64,000 nt of DNA from Mesorhizobium sp. (GCA_004020645.1 SAQL01000031.1:1-64000), one strand, 5' to 3'. Numbered from the stretch's first letter, positions 25,647-34,739 are shown. Program-made: numbers and translations. Notes: generated from the letters alone by a model not told the origin.

Positions 25647-25966
25647 CAGTCATGACCTCAGTTCAGCGTGCGACTTTCTGTTATAGGCGGCGGAACCGGT
25701 CTCCATGATGTGTGGCCTCTCCCAAGGTCAGCGCAGAGGATGCTTCTGCTCCGGCTATAGATGCAGGACTCCTGCCCACTGTAGGGTAGGCGAAGACGCC
25801 CTGTTTTTCCTGCTGTCGGCTTCCAATCCGACAGCACCGAGGCCGACGGTCACTTCGGCCAGTCGCCGTTCGCTGTACGGCCCCTGAAAGCTCTGACGGT
25901 CAAGCCAGCTCATGTTTCGCGCTTCATTGTTCGGCGATCGGCTGGTCGGCCGGATGAACCGACGGA
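25647..25966. other. Gap with no recognisable gene
   Basis: About 320 bases between the broken nuclease gene and the arsC–lysR chimera. No frame with plausible protein composition, no clear hairpin and no repeat was seen. It probably belongs to the recombination scar that also created the chimera. Confidence 0.5.
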
Positions 25967-26890
25967 TTAGGCAGCGTCCGGAGCAGTGGCCGGCCAGCGC
26001 CCGCTATCTATCAATTTCCTGACGACCTTAGGGATGAGCTTGCGGACCGCAGAGACGGCTGGAGAGCGGTCGTCTTTCGGGTTGACGGCAAGGACAACGG
26101 AACGGGTGATCACTGGATCAATGATTTTGACCGTTCGGACCTGTCCCTGAGAGGCTTCTTTCTGAATGGCCGACGGGGTAAGGATGGAATACGCCTTTCC
26201 TTCCATGACCATATTGATGATCGTAGAAAGGGAGTCGACTTCGAATCTGACGTCAAGCACACAACGGTGTTGCGCAACGACATCAGCCACCGAACGCCTG
26301 ACATTGTTGTTGCGCATCGGAACCGCCAGCGGGAACGCATGCAGGTCGGCGAGTGGTATCGAATCTTCGAAAGGCGGTTCACCCGGCGGCACCACCAGGC
26401 AAAACTCTTCGCGGGCCAGCACCGTCATTTGCCCCACGCTCTCGGCAGTGCGGTAGAGGATCGCCAGATTGAAGCGGCCAGCAGCCATCCACTCTTCCAG
26501 CGGTCCCGTCATGCCCTCGATCATCTTGAGCGAGATCCTTGGCAGTTCGCTTCTTGCCGATTCAAGCAGGGGACCGCTAAGGACGCGAGCGGCGCCGGAC
26601 GGAATGCCAATGGTCACCTCCCCGGAAGGGGAAGCCGCTGTGTTGGAGAGGATCTCGTCATCGGACCACTTGGGGTCGGCGAGGCTGAGCTCCGTGTAGG
26701 GCGTTCCCTTCTCGCGCAGCAGGTCGCGCGGCATGATCCCCATCGCCGCGATCAGTTCGACCAGCCTTTCGCGCGACGGGGGCGTCTTCAGATATTCGAT
26801 CGCCTCCGGCTCCTCGCCTGTCTGGCGGATGATCGCCAGCGTGTTGCGCGAGGTTCCGCAATCGGGGTTGTGGTAGATGGTGACGGTCAT
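25967..26890 (-). CDS. Chimera: ArsC N-terminus fused to LysR effector domain
   Basis: This 307-aa frame joins two unrelated families. Residues 1 to about 83 are arsenate reductase of the glutaredoxin-linked type (IYHNPDCGTSRNT with catalytic Cys, LLREKGTPYTEL, DPKWSDDEIL). From about 84 the sequence is the effector-binding half of a LysR regulator (GEVTIGIPSGAARVL, LAREEFCLVVP, MVMEGKAYSILTP). ArsC lacks its C-terminal third, including Arg residues needed for arsenate binding, and LysR lacks its HTH. Neither activity is expected. The ATG overlaps the aqpS stop, so it is still translated with the ars operon. Junction is near 26640. Confidence 0.85.
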   Translation of the reverse strand: MTVTIYHNPDCGTSRNTLAIIRQTGEEPEAIEYLKTPPSRERLVELIAAMGIMPRDLLREKGTPYTELSLADPKWSDDEILSNTAASPSGEVTIGIPSGAARVLSGPLLESARSELPRISLKMIEGMTGPLEEWMAAGRFNLAILYRTAESVGQMTVLAREEFCLVVPPGEPPFEDSIPLADLHAFPLAVPMRNNNVRRSVADVVAQHRCVLDVRFEVDSLSTIINMVMEGKAYSILTPSAIQKEASQGQVRTVKIIDPVITRSVVLAVNPKDDRSPAVSAVRKLIPKVVRKLIDSGRWPATAPDAA

Positions 26891-27576
26891 TCGGCGGCTT
26901 TCATCTGTCTGATTGGTTTCGTCTCAGTGAGCAGCCAGCCCGCCAGGGCCAGGGCCAGCAGAGCCCCTATCAATTCGGCGGCTATGAAGCCGGGCAGATC
27001 GACCGGGCGAATGCCGGAAAACGTGTTGGAAAAGGCGCGGGCGATGGCGACGGCCGGATTGGCGAAGGAAGTCGAGGCCGTGAACCAGTAGGCGGCCGTT
27101 ATGTAGAGCCCGACCAGCCAGGGGATCGCGTCGGAGCGAAAGCGCAGGCCCGCCAGGATGGTGAAGATGAGACCGAAGGCGGCGACTGCCTCCGCGAGCC
27201 ATTGCCCGGCTCCGGTCCGCACCGTCGCGGAAACCTGCAGGATCGGCAGCTCGAACATGGCGTGAGCCAGAAGCGTGCCGGCGATGCCGCCCACCAGCTG
27301 GGCAGCGATGTAAGCGAGAGCCGCGTTCGCTTCGATCTCACGGCGGAGCGCGAACACCAATGTTACAGCGGGATTGAAATGCGCTCCCGAGATCGGCCCC
27401 AGTATCGTGATCAGCACGACCAGGATCGCGCCCGTCGGCAGCGTGTTACCCAGCAGCGAAACGGCGACGTCGTGCGTCAGCCGAGCAGCCATGATGCCGG
27501 AGCCGACCACGGTCGCGACCAGCAACGCGGTTCCCAGGGCTTCCGCAACGATGCGGCGTGGCAAGTCGTCAGCCAC
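26887..27576 (-). CDS. aqpS: AqpS-like aquaglyceroporin of the ars operon
   Basis: About 229 aa, six membrane helices and both NPA boxes (GAHFNPAVT and SFANPAVAIAR) of the MIP channel family. In Sinorhizobium-type ars operons AqpS replaces ArsB, letting arsenite flow out down its gradient after arsenate reduction. The start is probably GTG 27576, 5 bp after the arsC stop; a CTG three codons earlier in the frame is the alternative. The longer frame to 27771 is a shadow of arsC. Confidence 0.85.
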   Translation of the reverse strand: MADDLPRRIVAEALGTALLVATVVGSGIMAARLTHDVAVSLLGNTLPTGAILVVLITILGPISGAHFNPAVTLVFALRREIEANAALAYIAAQLVGGIAGTLLAHAMFELPILQVSATVRTGAGQWLAEAVAAFGLIFTILAGLRFRSDAIPWLVGLYITAAYWFTASTSFANPAVAIARAFSNTFSGIRPVDLPGFIAAELIGALLALALAGWLLTETKPIRQMKAAE

Positions 27577-27581
27577 GGCGT

Positions 27582-28091
27582 TCAGCCGGCCTTCGGCAGG
27601 TTGCGGCCGATCTCGTCCAAGCGCTTCTGCAGGGCGAGCTTGTCGACCATGTTCATCGGCAGGCTGATGAAGATCGAGATTCGGTTGTTGAGCATGCGGT
27701 AGGCTTCCGCAAACGCCAGGTGCTTTTCGGCGTCGGTGCCTTCCGCCGCAGCTGGATCGGGAATGCCCCAATGCGCCGTCATCGGCTGCCCCGGCCAGAC
27801 CGGGCAGGATTCGTTGGCTGCATTGTCACAGACCGTGAAGACGAAGTTCATCTCCGCAGCGCCAGGAGCCGCGAATTCCTCCCAGTTCTTCGAACGCGCG
27901 AACGAGGTGTCGTAGTTGAGGCTCTTCAGCAGTTGGAGGGCATAGGGATGGACCTCGCCCTTCGGCTGCGATCCGGCCGAGAATGCCTTGAACTTGCCAG
28001 CGCCAACGCGGTTCAGGATTGCTTCCGCAAGGATCGATCTTGCCGAATTGCCCGTGCAGAGAAACAGAACATTGTAGATTTGATCGCTCAT
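27582..28091 (-). CDS. arsC: Arsenate reductase, low-molecular-weight phosphatase type
   Basis: A 169-aa protein with the phosphatase P-loop FLCTGNSARSILAE near residue 10 (C-x5-R), VFTVCDNAANESCP with the redox Cys pair near 85, and HWGIPDPA. Such enzymes reduce arsenate to arsenite using thioredoxin or glutaredoxin. ATG 28091 has AAGGA upstream. It is the second gene of the arsR operon, 11 bp after arsR, and remains intact, so it can supply the activity lost in the chimera. Confidence 0.88.
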   Translation of the reverse strand: MSDQIYNVLFLCTGNSARSILAEAILNRVGAGKFKAFSAGSQPKGEVHPYALQLLKSLNYDTSFARSKNWEEFAAPGAAEMNFVFTVCDNAANESCPVWPGQPMTAHWGIPDPAAAEGTDAEKHLAFAEAYRMLNNRISIFISLPMNMVDKLALQKRLDEIGRNLPKAG

Positions 28092-28102
28092 GGGTTCCTT
28101 CA

Positions 28103-28435
28103 TCAACATTTGCAGGTCACAGCCTGGATAACTGGCTGACAGAGTTCCGGCGCGCCGTTGCAGCAATCCTCCATGAGGTAAGCGAGCAGGTCGCGGAAGC
28201 CCGTCATGTCGGCGACGTACCGGATTGTTCGGCCGTCGCGCTCGGCGCGGACAAGGCCAGCATGGTCAAGAACCTTCAGGTGCGCCGACATGGTGTTCTG
28301 CACCGTATCAAGGCGCGAGGCGATCTCGCCGGCGGGTACGCCATCGGCGCCTGCCTTCACGAGCAATCGAAAGACTTCGAGCCGGGTGTCCTGGCCGAGT
28401 GCTGCCAATGCGAGGAGAGCAGACTTTTTATCCAT
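28103..28435 (-). CDS. arsR: ArsR arsenite-responsive repressor
   Basis: A 110-aa winged-helix repressor. HTH helix TVQNTMSAHLKVLDHAGLV is typical of SmtB/ArsR, and the C-terminus carries CCNGAPELC plus a CKC end, likely arsenite-binding thiols. It is first in the arsR-arsC-aqpS-chimera operon and should repress it until arsenite binds. Confidence 0.88.
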   Translation of the reverse strand: MDKKSALLALAALGQDTRLEVFRLLVKAGADGVPAGEIASRLDTVQNTMSAHLKVLDHAGLVRAERDGRTIRYVADMTGFRDLLAYLMEDCCNGAPELCQPVIQAVTCKC

Positions 28436-28510
28436 GTATCTACAAATCTGGAATTAAGGGTATTTATCGCCAACATATGACAGCCGCATGACGATAGGCA
28501 AGCCCGGTGA

Positions 28511-28849
28511 TCATGTTGCGGTGTTAGTGGTTGAGATGGTGTGCTTCCGCTTCTTCCGCCACTTCTCCCAGCCGCTGCCTTTGCCGCGATCCAGCGCGTA
28601 GTAGCTGACCCCGCCAAACTCGGCGGCCATCGTTTCGGCCTGCTCGGGCTCCTTGAAGCGAAAGGCGAGGTATTCGTTGTTGTCGCGGCGGATATGCACT
28701 CTGCGGTCGGCGGTTCCCATTGACGCAGCCCGGCTATGGGCAGGCTCGTAGGCCTTCTCGCAACAGTTCCCCCAGGGGATGACGGCGTGGTAGGGCCAAA
28801 AGCGGTCCAGATAGGCATCGGTGTGGATGCCTTTATGGCGGGTTGGCAT
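28511..28849 (-). CDS. Hypothetical protein under a LexA-type box
   Basis: A 112-aa soluble protein with aromatic-rich N-terminus (DRFWPYHAVIPWGNCCEKAY) and a basic tail (GWEKWRKKRKHT). No domain recognised. ATG 28849 has GGAG six bases before it. The longer frame to 28906 would run through the GTTC-n7-GTTC element at 28881, so the shorter start is preferred. If the box is real, the gene belongs to the SOS response. Confidence 0.55.
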   Translation of the reverse strand: MPTRHKGIHTDAYLDRFWPYHAVIPWGNCCEKAYEPAHSRAASMGTADRRVHIRRDNNEYLAFRFKEPEQAETMAAEFGGVSYYALDRGKGSGWEKWRKKRKHTISTTNTAT

Positions 28850-28880
28850 GGCAGTCTCCGGCAAAACAGGATAGGAATAT

Positions 28881-28895
28881 GTTCCTTTTTCGTTC
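28881..28895 (-). promoter_or_regulatory. Candidate LexA (SOS) box
   Basis: GTTCCTTTTTCGTTC is an exact GTTC-n7-GTTC direct repeat, the consensus of alphaproteobacterial LexA sites. It lies 31-46 bp before the ATG of the minus-strand gene at 28849, with a TATCCT that could act as -10 just downstream. Confidence 0.5.
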
Positions 28896-29038
28896 CGGAA
28901 TGTCAAGAACCTACCAAGCCTTCAACCGAACAACTTTTTTGATGACAGGCGCTTTCGGCGGAGTCATTTTCGCCTGGCGGCGGGAGACCCGCCGCCGCCG
29001 TTTGCGTCGTTCAAGATCTCAGCCCGCGGGAGGTCCAG

Positions 29039-29266
29039 ATGATTGATCGTCTCAACCTTGACCCAGCCCTCTATCCGAGTGACTTGGAAAGCCTGAAGTC
29101 GGTTTTCGACCGGCTTTGCCAAGAGAGCCATATCCAGCCAGGGTCACCAGAAGCCGAGAACGTCGCCTCTGACCTGGTTCGGCTTTTCCAGGACGGACTT
29201 AGCGACGAGACCAGCCTGCTCATCGCAGCTCGGGCGCGGCATCAGCATTTGCGGCGGGCAGGCTAA
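29039..29266 (+). CDS. Small conserved hypothetical protein
   Basis: A 75-aa acidic, helical protein (MIDRLNLDPALYPSDLESLK, then FDRLCQESHIQPGSPEAENVA). I recognise the pattern from short rhizobial proteins of unknown role, but know no function. ATG 29039 has GGGAGG about seven bases upstream. A decayed relative lies at 30026-30216 on the other strand. Confidence 0.6.
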   Translation: MIDRLNLDPALYPSDLESLKSVFDRLCQESHIQPGSPEAENVASDLVRLFQDGLSDETSLLIAARARHQHLRRAG

Positions 29267-29305
29267 CCTTTCCAGGTCCAAAACGGTAGCGCAGTGGCAT
29301 TCTGT

Positions 29306-29587
29306 CTATGATCTCGGCGGCCTCAGGCGGCAGGAGTGCGATGCGACAAAAGTCTGACCTTTACCAGCCTTTCTACGGGCAAGCGTTCGCGCCAAAAGTT
29401 CAAAGCCGCGTCCGTAACATTCAACAATGAAAGCCAGCGTCATCAGATCGAGCAGAAAGTCGTCGATCGCATGTGTGAGCGCGTCAGACCTTTGTTCAAA
29501 CTGAAGCAGCAAGGCGCGCGCCTCTTCAAGCGCCGCCCGGCAATCGTCTGCGTCTATCAGCGAGTCAATTCTGTCAAAGATCTGCAA
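29306..29587 (-). CDS. Possible small helical protein
   Basis: A 93-aa frame with protein-like composition (DRIDSLIDADDCRAALEEAR, DFLLDLMTLAFIVECYGRG). It would start at TTG 29587, with GGGGGAG ten bases upstream. No family recognised. Evidence is composition and ribosome site only; the last about 20 residues look poor. Confidence 0.35.
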   Translation of the reverse strand: MQIFDRIDSLIDADDCRAALEEARALLLQFEQRSDALTHAIDDFLLDLMTLAFIVECYGRGFELLARTLARRKAGKGQTFVASHSCRLRPPRS

Positions 29588-29762
29588 GCGTCCTCACTCC
29601 CCCAAGCCACACTCAGCGCATCGAACGCCGCTGGTGAGTGAGTTTTCAACGAAAGAACATCGTCGCGTCTCGCGAAAAGGCGACCTGATCGGCCGTATCC
29701 GACACCTGCCAAAACGAACCGGACTTGCGCCATGCTTCGCTCCTGGGGTTTCTCGACGAAAA

Positions 29763-29966
29763 CTAGCGCGCCGATTGTTTCCTGGCATAGGTGGCGACGG
29801 CGCAGAGGAAAGCCAAAGCAGCGGTGTCACACGCCGTTCGAGACGGCCCTCTTGCGAACAGTACGGCATCCGCAATCGGGAGAGCCAGGCCATGCTTTTT
29901 GGCGAAGGAGGTAAGCTCGTAAGGCTGATCGTCATCTTGATTGCGAATACCAAGTTCGTAGTCCAT
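29763..29966 (-). CDS. Small DUF3606-like protein
   Basis: A 67-aa protein with YELTSFAKKHGLALPIADAV and GPSRTACDTAA, close to the helix-turn-helix-like pattern of DUF3606 and related short proteins. ATG 29966 has a strong GGGAGG site seven bases upstream. Overlapping frames on both strands are shadows. Function unknown. Confidence 0.55.
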   Translation of the reverse strand: MDYELGIRNQDDDQPYELTSFAKKHGLALPIADAVLFARGPSRTACDTAALAFLCAVATYARKQSAR

Positions 29967-30025
29967 CGATCATTTCCTCCCGTGTTCCCAACCATCCCCT
30001 CTTTGAGCCCACAATGATTAGCTGC

Positions 30026-30216
30026 CTATGCCAGGTTCTTGTAAAGAGCATCTTCTTCGAAAAATGATAGGTCCATGACTTCGCGCAGCCAGCTGCTCCG
30101 CTTCAGCAGAGCCTGCGCGGATTCCCCTTTCTTGGCAGATCTGGTCATAGACCCGCTTCAGCAACGCGAGGTCGTCAGGGTAGACTATGGCTTGCGGATT
30201 TGTCGGAATTGGTCAT
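30026..30216 (-). pseudogene. Twice-frameshifted small gene, relative of the 29039 gene
   Basis: ATG 30216 has a strong GGGAGGGAG site. The frame reads MTNSDKSASHS, shifts by one base to VYPDDLALLKRVYDQICQER and GIRAGSAEAEQLAA, then shifts again to EVMDLSFFEEDALYKNLA and a stop at 30026. The middle part matches the pattern of the 29039 protein (YPSDLESLKSVFDRLCQES). Two single-base shifts in a gene with an intact ribosome site indicate recent decay. Confidence 0.6.
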
Positions 30217-30421
30217 CGCTCCCTCCCTGTTTTAGCGCGGAAGCGCGACAATCGCTCTCAGCCTACGATGCCCCTTTGGCCCCTTATCGCCGATGTAAAG
30301 GTCCCACTCCCTTTTTGGCCAAGGCATAGAAACAAAAGCCCTAGAAATAAACGAGGGTCGTCGAAAAAATAATCGCGCGCAGGGAACCTCCGTCCCTCGA
30401 CCGGCTCGGGCGCAGGGCAAT

Positions 30422-30490
30422 GGCCAATAAAGGGGTGAAGCCCTCCCAACGCTTCAGCGCATAGTCGATAAGCTCGGCAAGGGAGAACTC
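30422..30490 (-). mobile_element. Possible IS66-type transposase scrap
   Basis: On the minus strand the sequence reads EFSLAELIDYALKRWEGFTPLL, in line with the IS66 TnpC segment that normally reads IDYMLKRW..F..FL before the C-terminal NNAAER box. The match is short and the box is missing, so this is at most a fragment. No terminal repeats seen. Confidence 0.35.
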
Positions 30491-30734
30491 CCGGATAATG
30501 GCCCGCTGGGTTCCGCTCCATTCCTCGGTGCCTCTGTGATCAGCCGGCTCTCTGCTGGCGTCGCCCAGGCATTGGTCGGCGGCAAAACCGTTGATGTCCG
30601 GCTCAAGGGGGCGTCGATGCATTATAAAGCTATTCCCCGATCGGCATGATCTCTCAATTCTGCCAGCCGCCACGGTTCAGTCGAGATTACATGCGAGACA
30701 CTCGCCGATACGGAAAGCAAAGGCTCGCAAAAAG

Positions 30735-32390
30735 ATGAGTAGGGTAGCTGGATCAGTTGAAGATTTGGCTGCGCCAACGACGTTTGCGCCACTTTTGCAG
30801 CCGACCTTTCGTTCGATCTGGCTCGCCACGCAGGTCTCGAGTCTCGGCTGGTTGATGCAGACTGTGGCCATCAGCTGGCTGATGGCAACGATTTCGTCTT
30901 CCGATCTGATGGTTGCGCTGGTGCAGGCCTCATCGAACCTGCCCGCTTTCATTTTGTCCGTGTTCGCCGGGGCTCTCGCCGACAATTTCAGCCGTCGCAG
31001 GGTTATGTTCGCCGGCCGCTGCCTGATGGTGATGGCCTCTGCGATGCTAACCGCTGTTGTGGCGCTGGGTTTTGTCAGTCCGTGGATGATCCTCGGCTTC
31101 AGCTTCTTGATCGCATGCGGCGGCGCACTCAACGATCCTGCCTGGCAAGCCTCGGTTGGCGATATCGTCGAGCGACGCGATGTCCCCGCTGCCGTCACCC
31201 TGCTCTCCGTCGGCTTCAATACGGTCCGGACCGTCGGTCCGGCCCTCGGCGGCATCGTGGTTGCCTCGTTCGGGCTTTTGGCCGCTTTTACCGTGACCAC
31301 CCTCACCTATCTGGTACCCCTCGGCACCATATGGCGCTGCAAGTGGAAGGTTCGCTCCTCACCTCTGCCGCGCGAGTCGATGAGGACGGCGATCTATGAC
31401 GGGCTGCGCTTCACGGCGATGTCGTCGGAAATCAAGGCGGCGATCGTGCGCGGGACCCTCTTTGGCCTGGCGAGCATCGCCATTCTCGCGCTGCTGCCGC
31501 TGGTTGTCCGCGATCAATTGGGAGGCGGGCCGCTCGCCTATGGCACGCTCATGGCCGGCTTCGGAACGGGCGCCGTCTTCGCCGGCCTCTCCAACAGCAC
31601 ATTCAGACGGAGCTTGTCGCAGGAACGGCTGATGAGGCTCTCCTGCGTCGCTTGCGCGGCATGCTCCCTTTCCCTGGCGTTGACCTCTTCGATTGCGGTG
31701 GCGGCAATTGCGCTTGCCCTGGGCGGCGCGGGCTGGGTCACCGCTTGGTCCGGGGTTGGCGTCAGCGTGCAACTGGCGAGCCCGCGCTGGGTCGTGGGAC
31801 GCACGATCTCGATCTACTATGCTTTGATAGATGGCGGCATCGCAGCCGGCAGCTGGGTATGGGGCACGGTTTCCCAGAACCATTCCCTGACCTTGGCGCT
31901 GGAGGGTTCGGCTGGAGCGCTGCTGGTGGTCGCCGCAGCCGGCGTTCTGTTTCCTCTGCGCGAACGCCGCGAATCCGAGCCCGATCCTTTGGAGGAATTC
32001 GACGCCCCGGCTGTCGCTCTCAATTTGAAGCCGAGAAGCGGCCCGATCGTGGTCAAGGTCGAATATCTGATAGCCGAGAGAAATCTCGAGGCCTTCCTCG
32101 ACCTCATGCGGCAGCGGCGGCATGTCCACAGCCGCGTCGGTGCTCGGAATTGGACGCTCCAGCGCAATCTTCAGAAGCCTATGCAATGGACAGAGACATT
32201 CCGCACGCCGACCTGGACGGACTATCTTCGGCTAAACCATCGTCTCACGGAAGTAGACAAGGAACTGGACGAGCGTGTCTACCAGTTGCACGAGGGAGAG
32301 TGCCCGCCTCAAATGACGCTTTCGATTGAGCGGCCGACAAGCTCGGCCCGCAAACCCTACCAGTCCATCCTTCACCTTCCCCGTCATTGA
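30735..32390 (+). CDS. MFS exporter with C-terminal antibiotic-monooxygenase-like domain
   Basis: A 551-aa transporter of the EntS-type major facilitator group (MFS_3): eleven to twelve hydrophobic helices over residues 30-415, and the loop motif ADNFSRRRVMFAGR between helices 2 and 3. The C-terminal about 110 residues (VKVEYLIAERNLEAFLDLM, then WTETFRTPTWTDYLRLNHR) look like the small ferredoxin-like domain often attached to this group. The substrate is unknown. ATG 30735 is chosen; the earlier frame is not protein-like. Confidence 0.8.
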   Translation: MSRVAGSVEDLAAPTTFAPLLQPTFRSIWLATQVSSLGWLMQTVAISWLMATISSSDLMVALVQASSNLPAFILSVFAGALADNFSRRRVMFAGRCLMVMASAMLTAVVALGFVSPWMILGFSFLIACGGALNDPAWQASVGDIVERRDVPAAVTLLSVGFNTVRTVGPALGGIVVASFGLLAAFTVTTLTYLVPLGTIWRCKWKVRSSPLPRESMRTAIYDGLRFTAMSSEIKAAIVRGTLFGLASIAILALLPLVVRDQLGGGPLAYGTLMAGFGTGAVFAGLSNSTFRRSLSQERLMRLSCVACAACSLSLALTSSIAVAAIALALGGAGWVTAWSGVGVSVQLASPRWVVGRTISIYYALIDGGIAAGSWVWGTVSQNHSLTLALEGSAGALLVVAAAGVLFPLRERRESEPDPLEEFDAPAVALNLKPRSGPIVVKVEYLIAERNLEAFLDLMRQRRHVHSRVGARNWTLQRNLQKPMQWTETFRTPTWTDYLRLNHRLTEVDKELDERVYQLHEGECPPQMTLSIERPTSSARKPYQSILHLPRH

Positions 32391-32564
32391 AGCCTGACCA
32401 TCACATGCAACCTTCCAAGTAGAGGGTTCGCGGACGGTACTTGGCACCGGGATCAACAATGATGTGCTCGCCGAAGGCTGGGTTTCACCGTGGTTTATAC
32501 CACCATCGCGTCCTAGTTGAGCCGAAGAGGAGTTGGCCGCCGGGTATGAGCAGCGCTGAGCCGG

Positions 32565-32951
32565 CTAGAGACGGCCGAAGTGACCTGAGCGACGAAGCTT
32601 CGCTAGCAGGAGGCTGGCCGTTCCGCGGTGGTCAACCCTCGCTTGCTCACGCAGCGGAGACGCATTCCAGGCGGCCAATTCTGCTACCAAAACGGCCGTG
32701 TCTCCGTTTATCGATGCGCATCTAAGGTGTCCGTCCTTCTCCATCACGATTATCGCTGTGCCGGTTTCGCCATAGCCAATCGCGGCCATCCGCTGAACAC
32801 ATGTATCGCCGTCGACGCGAACATCGAACAGAACCGACCCTGCGGTTTTTTCGGCGGCGTCAGCCACACGATCACAGAATGGCCGATTGAGGCCCTCGAT
32901 GTTGCCGAGTGACTGCTCAAACAAGGCCAATTCAACATGCTCCGCCACCAT
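32565..32951 (-). CDS. Possible hypothetical protein
   Basis: A frame of about 128 aa with reasonable composition (MVAEHVELALFEQSLGNIEG, FDVRVDGDTCVQRMAAIG, IVMEKDGHLRCASINGD). No convincing ribosome site precedes ATG 32951, and no family is recognised. It may be a decayed gene. Confidence 0.3.
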   Translation of the reverse strand: MVAEHVELALFEQSLGNIEGLNRPFCDRVADAAEKTAGSVLFDVRVDGDTCVQRMAAIGYGETGTAIIVMEKDGHLRCASINGDTAVLVAELAAWNASPLREQARVDHRGTASLLLAKLRRSGHFGRL

Positions 32952-33580
32952 GGCGGCGAGAGTGCGCGCCGGCTGGCGCAATCGGCAAGACGCCAACGCC
33001 GACTATCGACACAGCAGCCCACCTCAAGGGCCTTTTTTATGCGAGCCAAAATGACCATCAACAGGCGCGCCTCCGCGGGAAAGCACCGTCTTGCCAGCGA
33101 CTGAGAGCAAGAACTGCTCGACGCGCTCGAAATGGCCTCGCATCAGGGCCCACGACAATCCCGTCGAGACCCCTGCGTACAATCGGATGGATTCGGACGC
33201 CGCCGTCGAGAAAATGATCCCCTGGTTGGCCCACCTTGGCTTCCTCGCCGGACGAAATCGGGATGTTCAACAAGACGGCGCCCATCATACAGAAAGCTTC
33301 CAGTGCGTTGGGTGAGAGCGTGGGAGGGGTACTCTCGGATAGGATGTCACGGTTCACGTCGGCTGGCTCCTGTATTGCAAACGGACGGCTCGTAGGTCGC
33401 TTCCGCCGCCGTGTTGCGTGCCAGCCCGAGCCGACTTCGAACGCGATTGTTGGCACCGGCCAGAAACGCCGCCTGCGCCGCGGCGACCCAACCCGCCTCA
33501 TTTGAGGGACACTTGCCCCAAATGAGCATTGGAGACGAACAGCGTTTCCCTCGGGTGGCAAAGAACAGCATCCAATACTT
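32952..33580. other. Gap without a confident gene
   Basis: Between the doubtful gene at 32565 and the ssu operator. Two minus-strand frames (ending at 33347 and 33058) have patches of plausible sequence, such as AAQAAFLAGANN and AFCMMGAVLLNIP, that do not join, suggesting an old broken gene. I cannot assign a family. Confidence 0.35.
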
Positions 33581-33606
33581 TATCGTCTACAAAATTGATA
33601 GACATA
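33581..33606. promoter_or_regulatory. Operator before the ssu operon
   Basis: GTCTA-n9-TAGAC (core 33585-33603) matches the core of the larger palindrome at 39278-39296 at 16 of 19 positions. It stands 50 bp upstream of ssuA, a usual place for a transcription factor site. Confidence 0.55.
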
Positions 33607-33652
33607 CTGAACGAGCGAAAGTAGGGGCCATTTCCAAAATTGGAGCAAGACG

Positions 33653-34708
33653 ATGATGTTAGCTGTGGAGAGATTTTCGAGAAGGAGGTTTGGCGCACTG
33701 GTGACCGCTTTGGTGGTAACCTTGGTCGCTTCTTCCTTCGCTTTCAGTGCCCAGGCGGGCAGTCCGGCCGCGGGTAAACTGCCGACCAAGATCCCGGATG
33801 GCACCGTGCTTCGTATCGGCGATCCCGAGACGCAAAGGGCACTGGAGCTCTCGGGTCTGATCGACAAACTGCCGTTCAAGGTGGAGTGGGCCAATATCAG
33901 CGGCGGTCCCCAGACAATAGAAGCTTTTCGCGCCAATGCACTGGACGTCGGATCCGTCGCCGACATTCCGCCCATCCACGCGACCTGGACGGGCCTCAAG
34001 GTCAAGATCATTGCCGCGAAGTTCCGCAAGGATCCGGTTGCGCACCCGATTTATCAACTCGGCATTGCGCCGGGCGTCGAGGTCAAGTCGCTCGCGGATC
34101 TGCGTGGCAAACGGATTGCGTTCAGCCCCGGTCAGGCACAAGGCGCGCTCGTACTTAGGGTCCTGCAGGCCGCCGGCCTCAAGAAGGAGGATGTCAATCT
34201 CATCGAACTGCCCAGCAAGGGCGACGCCTATCCGGTGGCGCTCGCCAGCAACCAAGTCGACGTCGCGCCGATCTCAGGCGTCCTCATCAAGCACTATCTG
34301 CACCAGTATGGTGCCGACGGCGCTACCACCATACCGCATGGTTTGCGCGATGACCCGGCCCATCTCTATGCGCCACAGGCTGTGCTTGACGACCCGGCCA
34401 AAGCTGCCGCTCTCGGCGAATATGTGCGCTACTGGGCACTTGCGGCCCGATGGGTGGAGGAGCATCCGAAAGAGTGGATCGAGGGCTACTACGTCGCCAC
34501 CCAGGGCCTCAACAGCGAAGATGGCCAATATCTCGTCGACGCCGACGGCCGGTTCGACATCCCGTCCGACTGGAACGATGTGATCGTCCGCCAGCAGGCG
34601 ACGATCGATCTCCTCGCCAGGGAACTGAACAAGCCCCCGATCAAGGCCGAGGATCTTTTCGACAGGCGCTTCGAGGCGATCGCCGCCAATGCGCTGAACG
34701 CGTCCTGA
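33653..34708 (+). CDS. ssuA: Sulfonate-type ABC transporter substrate-binding protein
   Basis: A 351-aa periplasmic binding protein. Signal peptide to about residue 35, then the SsuA/NMT1-like fold: VLRIGDPETQRALELSG, SGGPQTIEAFRANALDVGSV, LADLRGKRIAFSPGQAQGAL. It would hand alkanesulfonates or related sulfur or nitrogen compounds to the permease. ATG 33653 has GGAG nine bases upstream; a second ATG follows directly. It opens the ssuA-ssuC-ssuB operon, 31 bp before the permease. Confidence 0.8.
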   Translation: MMLAVERFSRRRFGALVTALVVTLVASSFAFSAQAGSPAAGKLPTKIPDGTVLRIGDPETQRALELSGLIDKLPFKVEWANISGGPQTIEAFRANALDVGSVADIPPIHATWTGLKVKIIAAKFRKDPVAHPIYQLGIAPGVEVKSLADLRGKRIAFSPGQAQGALVLRVLQAAGLKKEDVNLIELPSKGDAYPVALASNQVDVAPISGVLIKHYLHQYGADGATTIPHGLRDDPAHLYAPQAVLDDPAKAAALGEYVRYWALAARWVEEHPKEWIEGYYVATQGLNSEDGQYLVDADGRFDIPSDWNDVIVRQQATIDLLARELNKPPIKAEDLFDRRFEAIAANALNAS

Positions 34709-34739
34709 CGCCCGCTTCTCAAGACTGGAGACGACGCAG

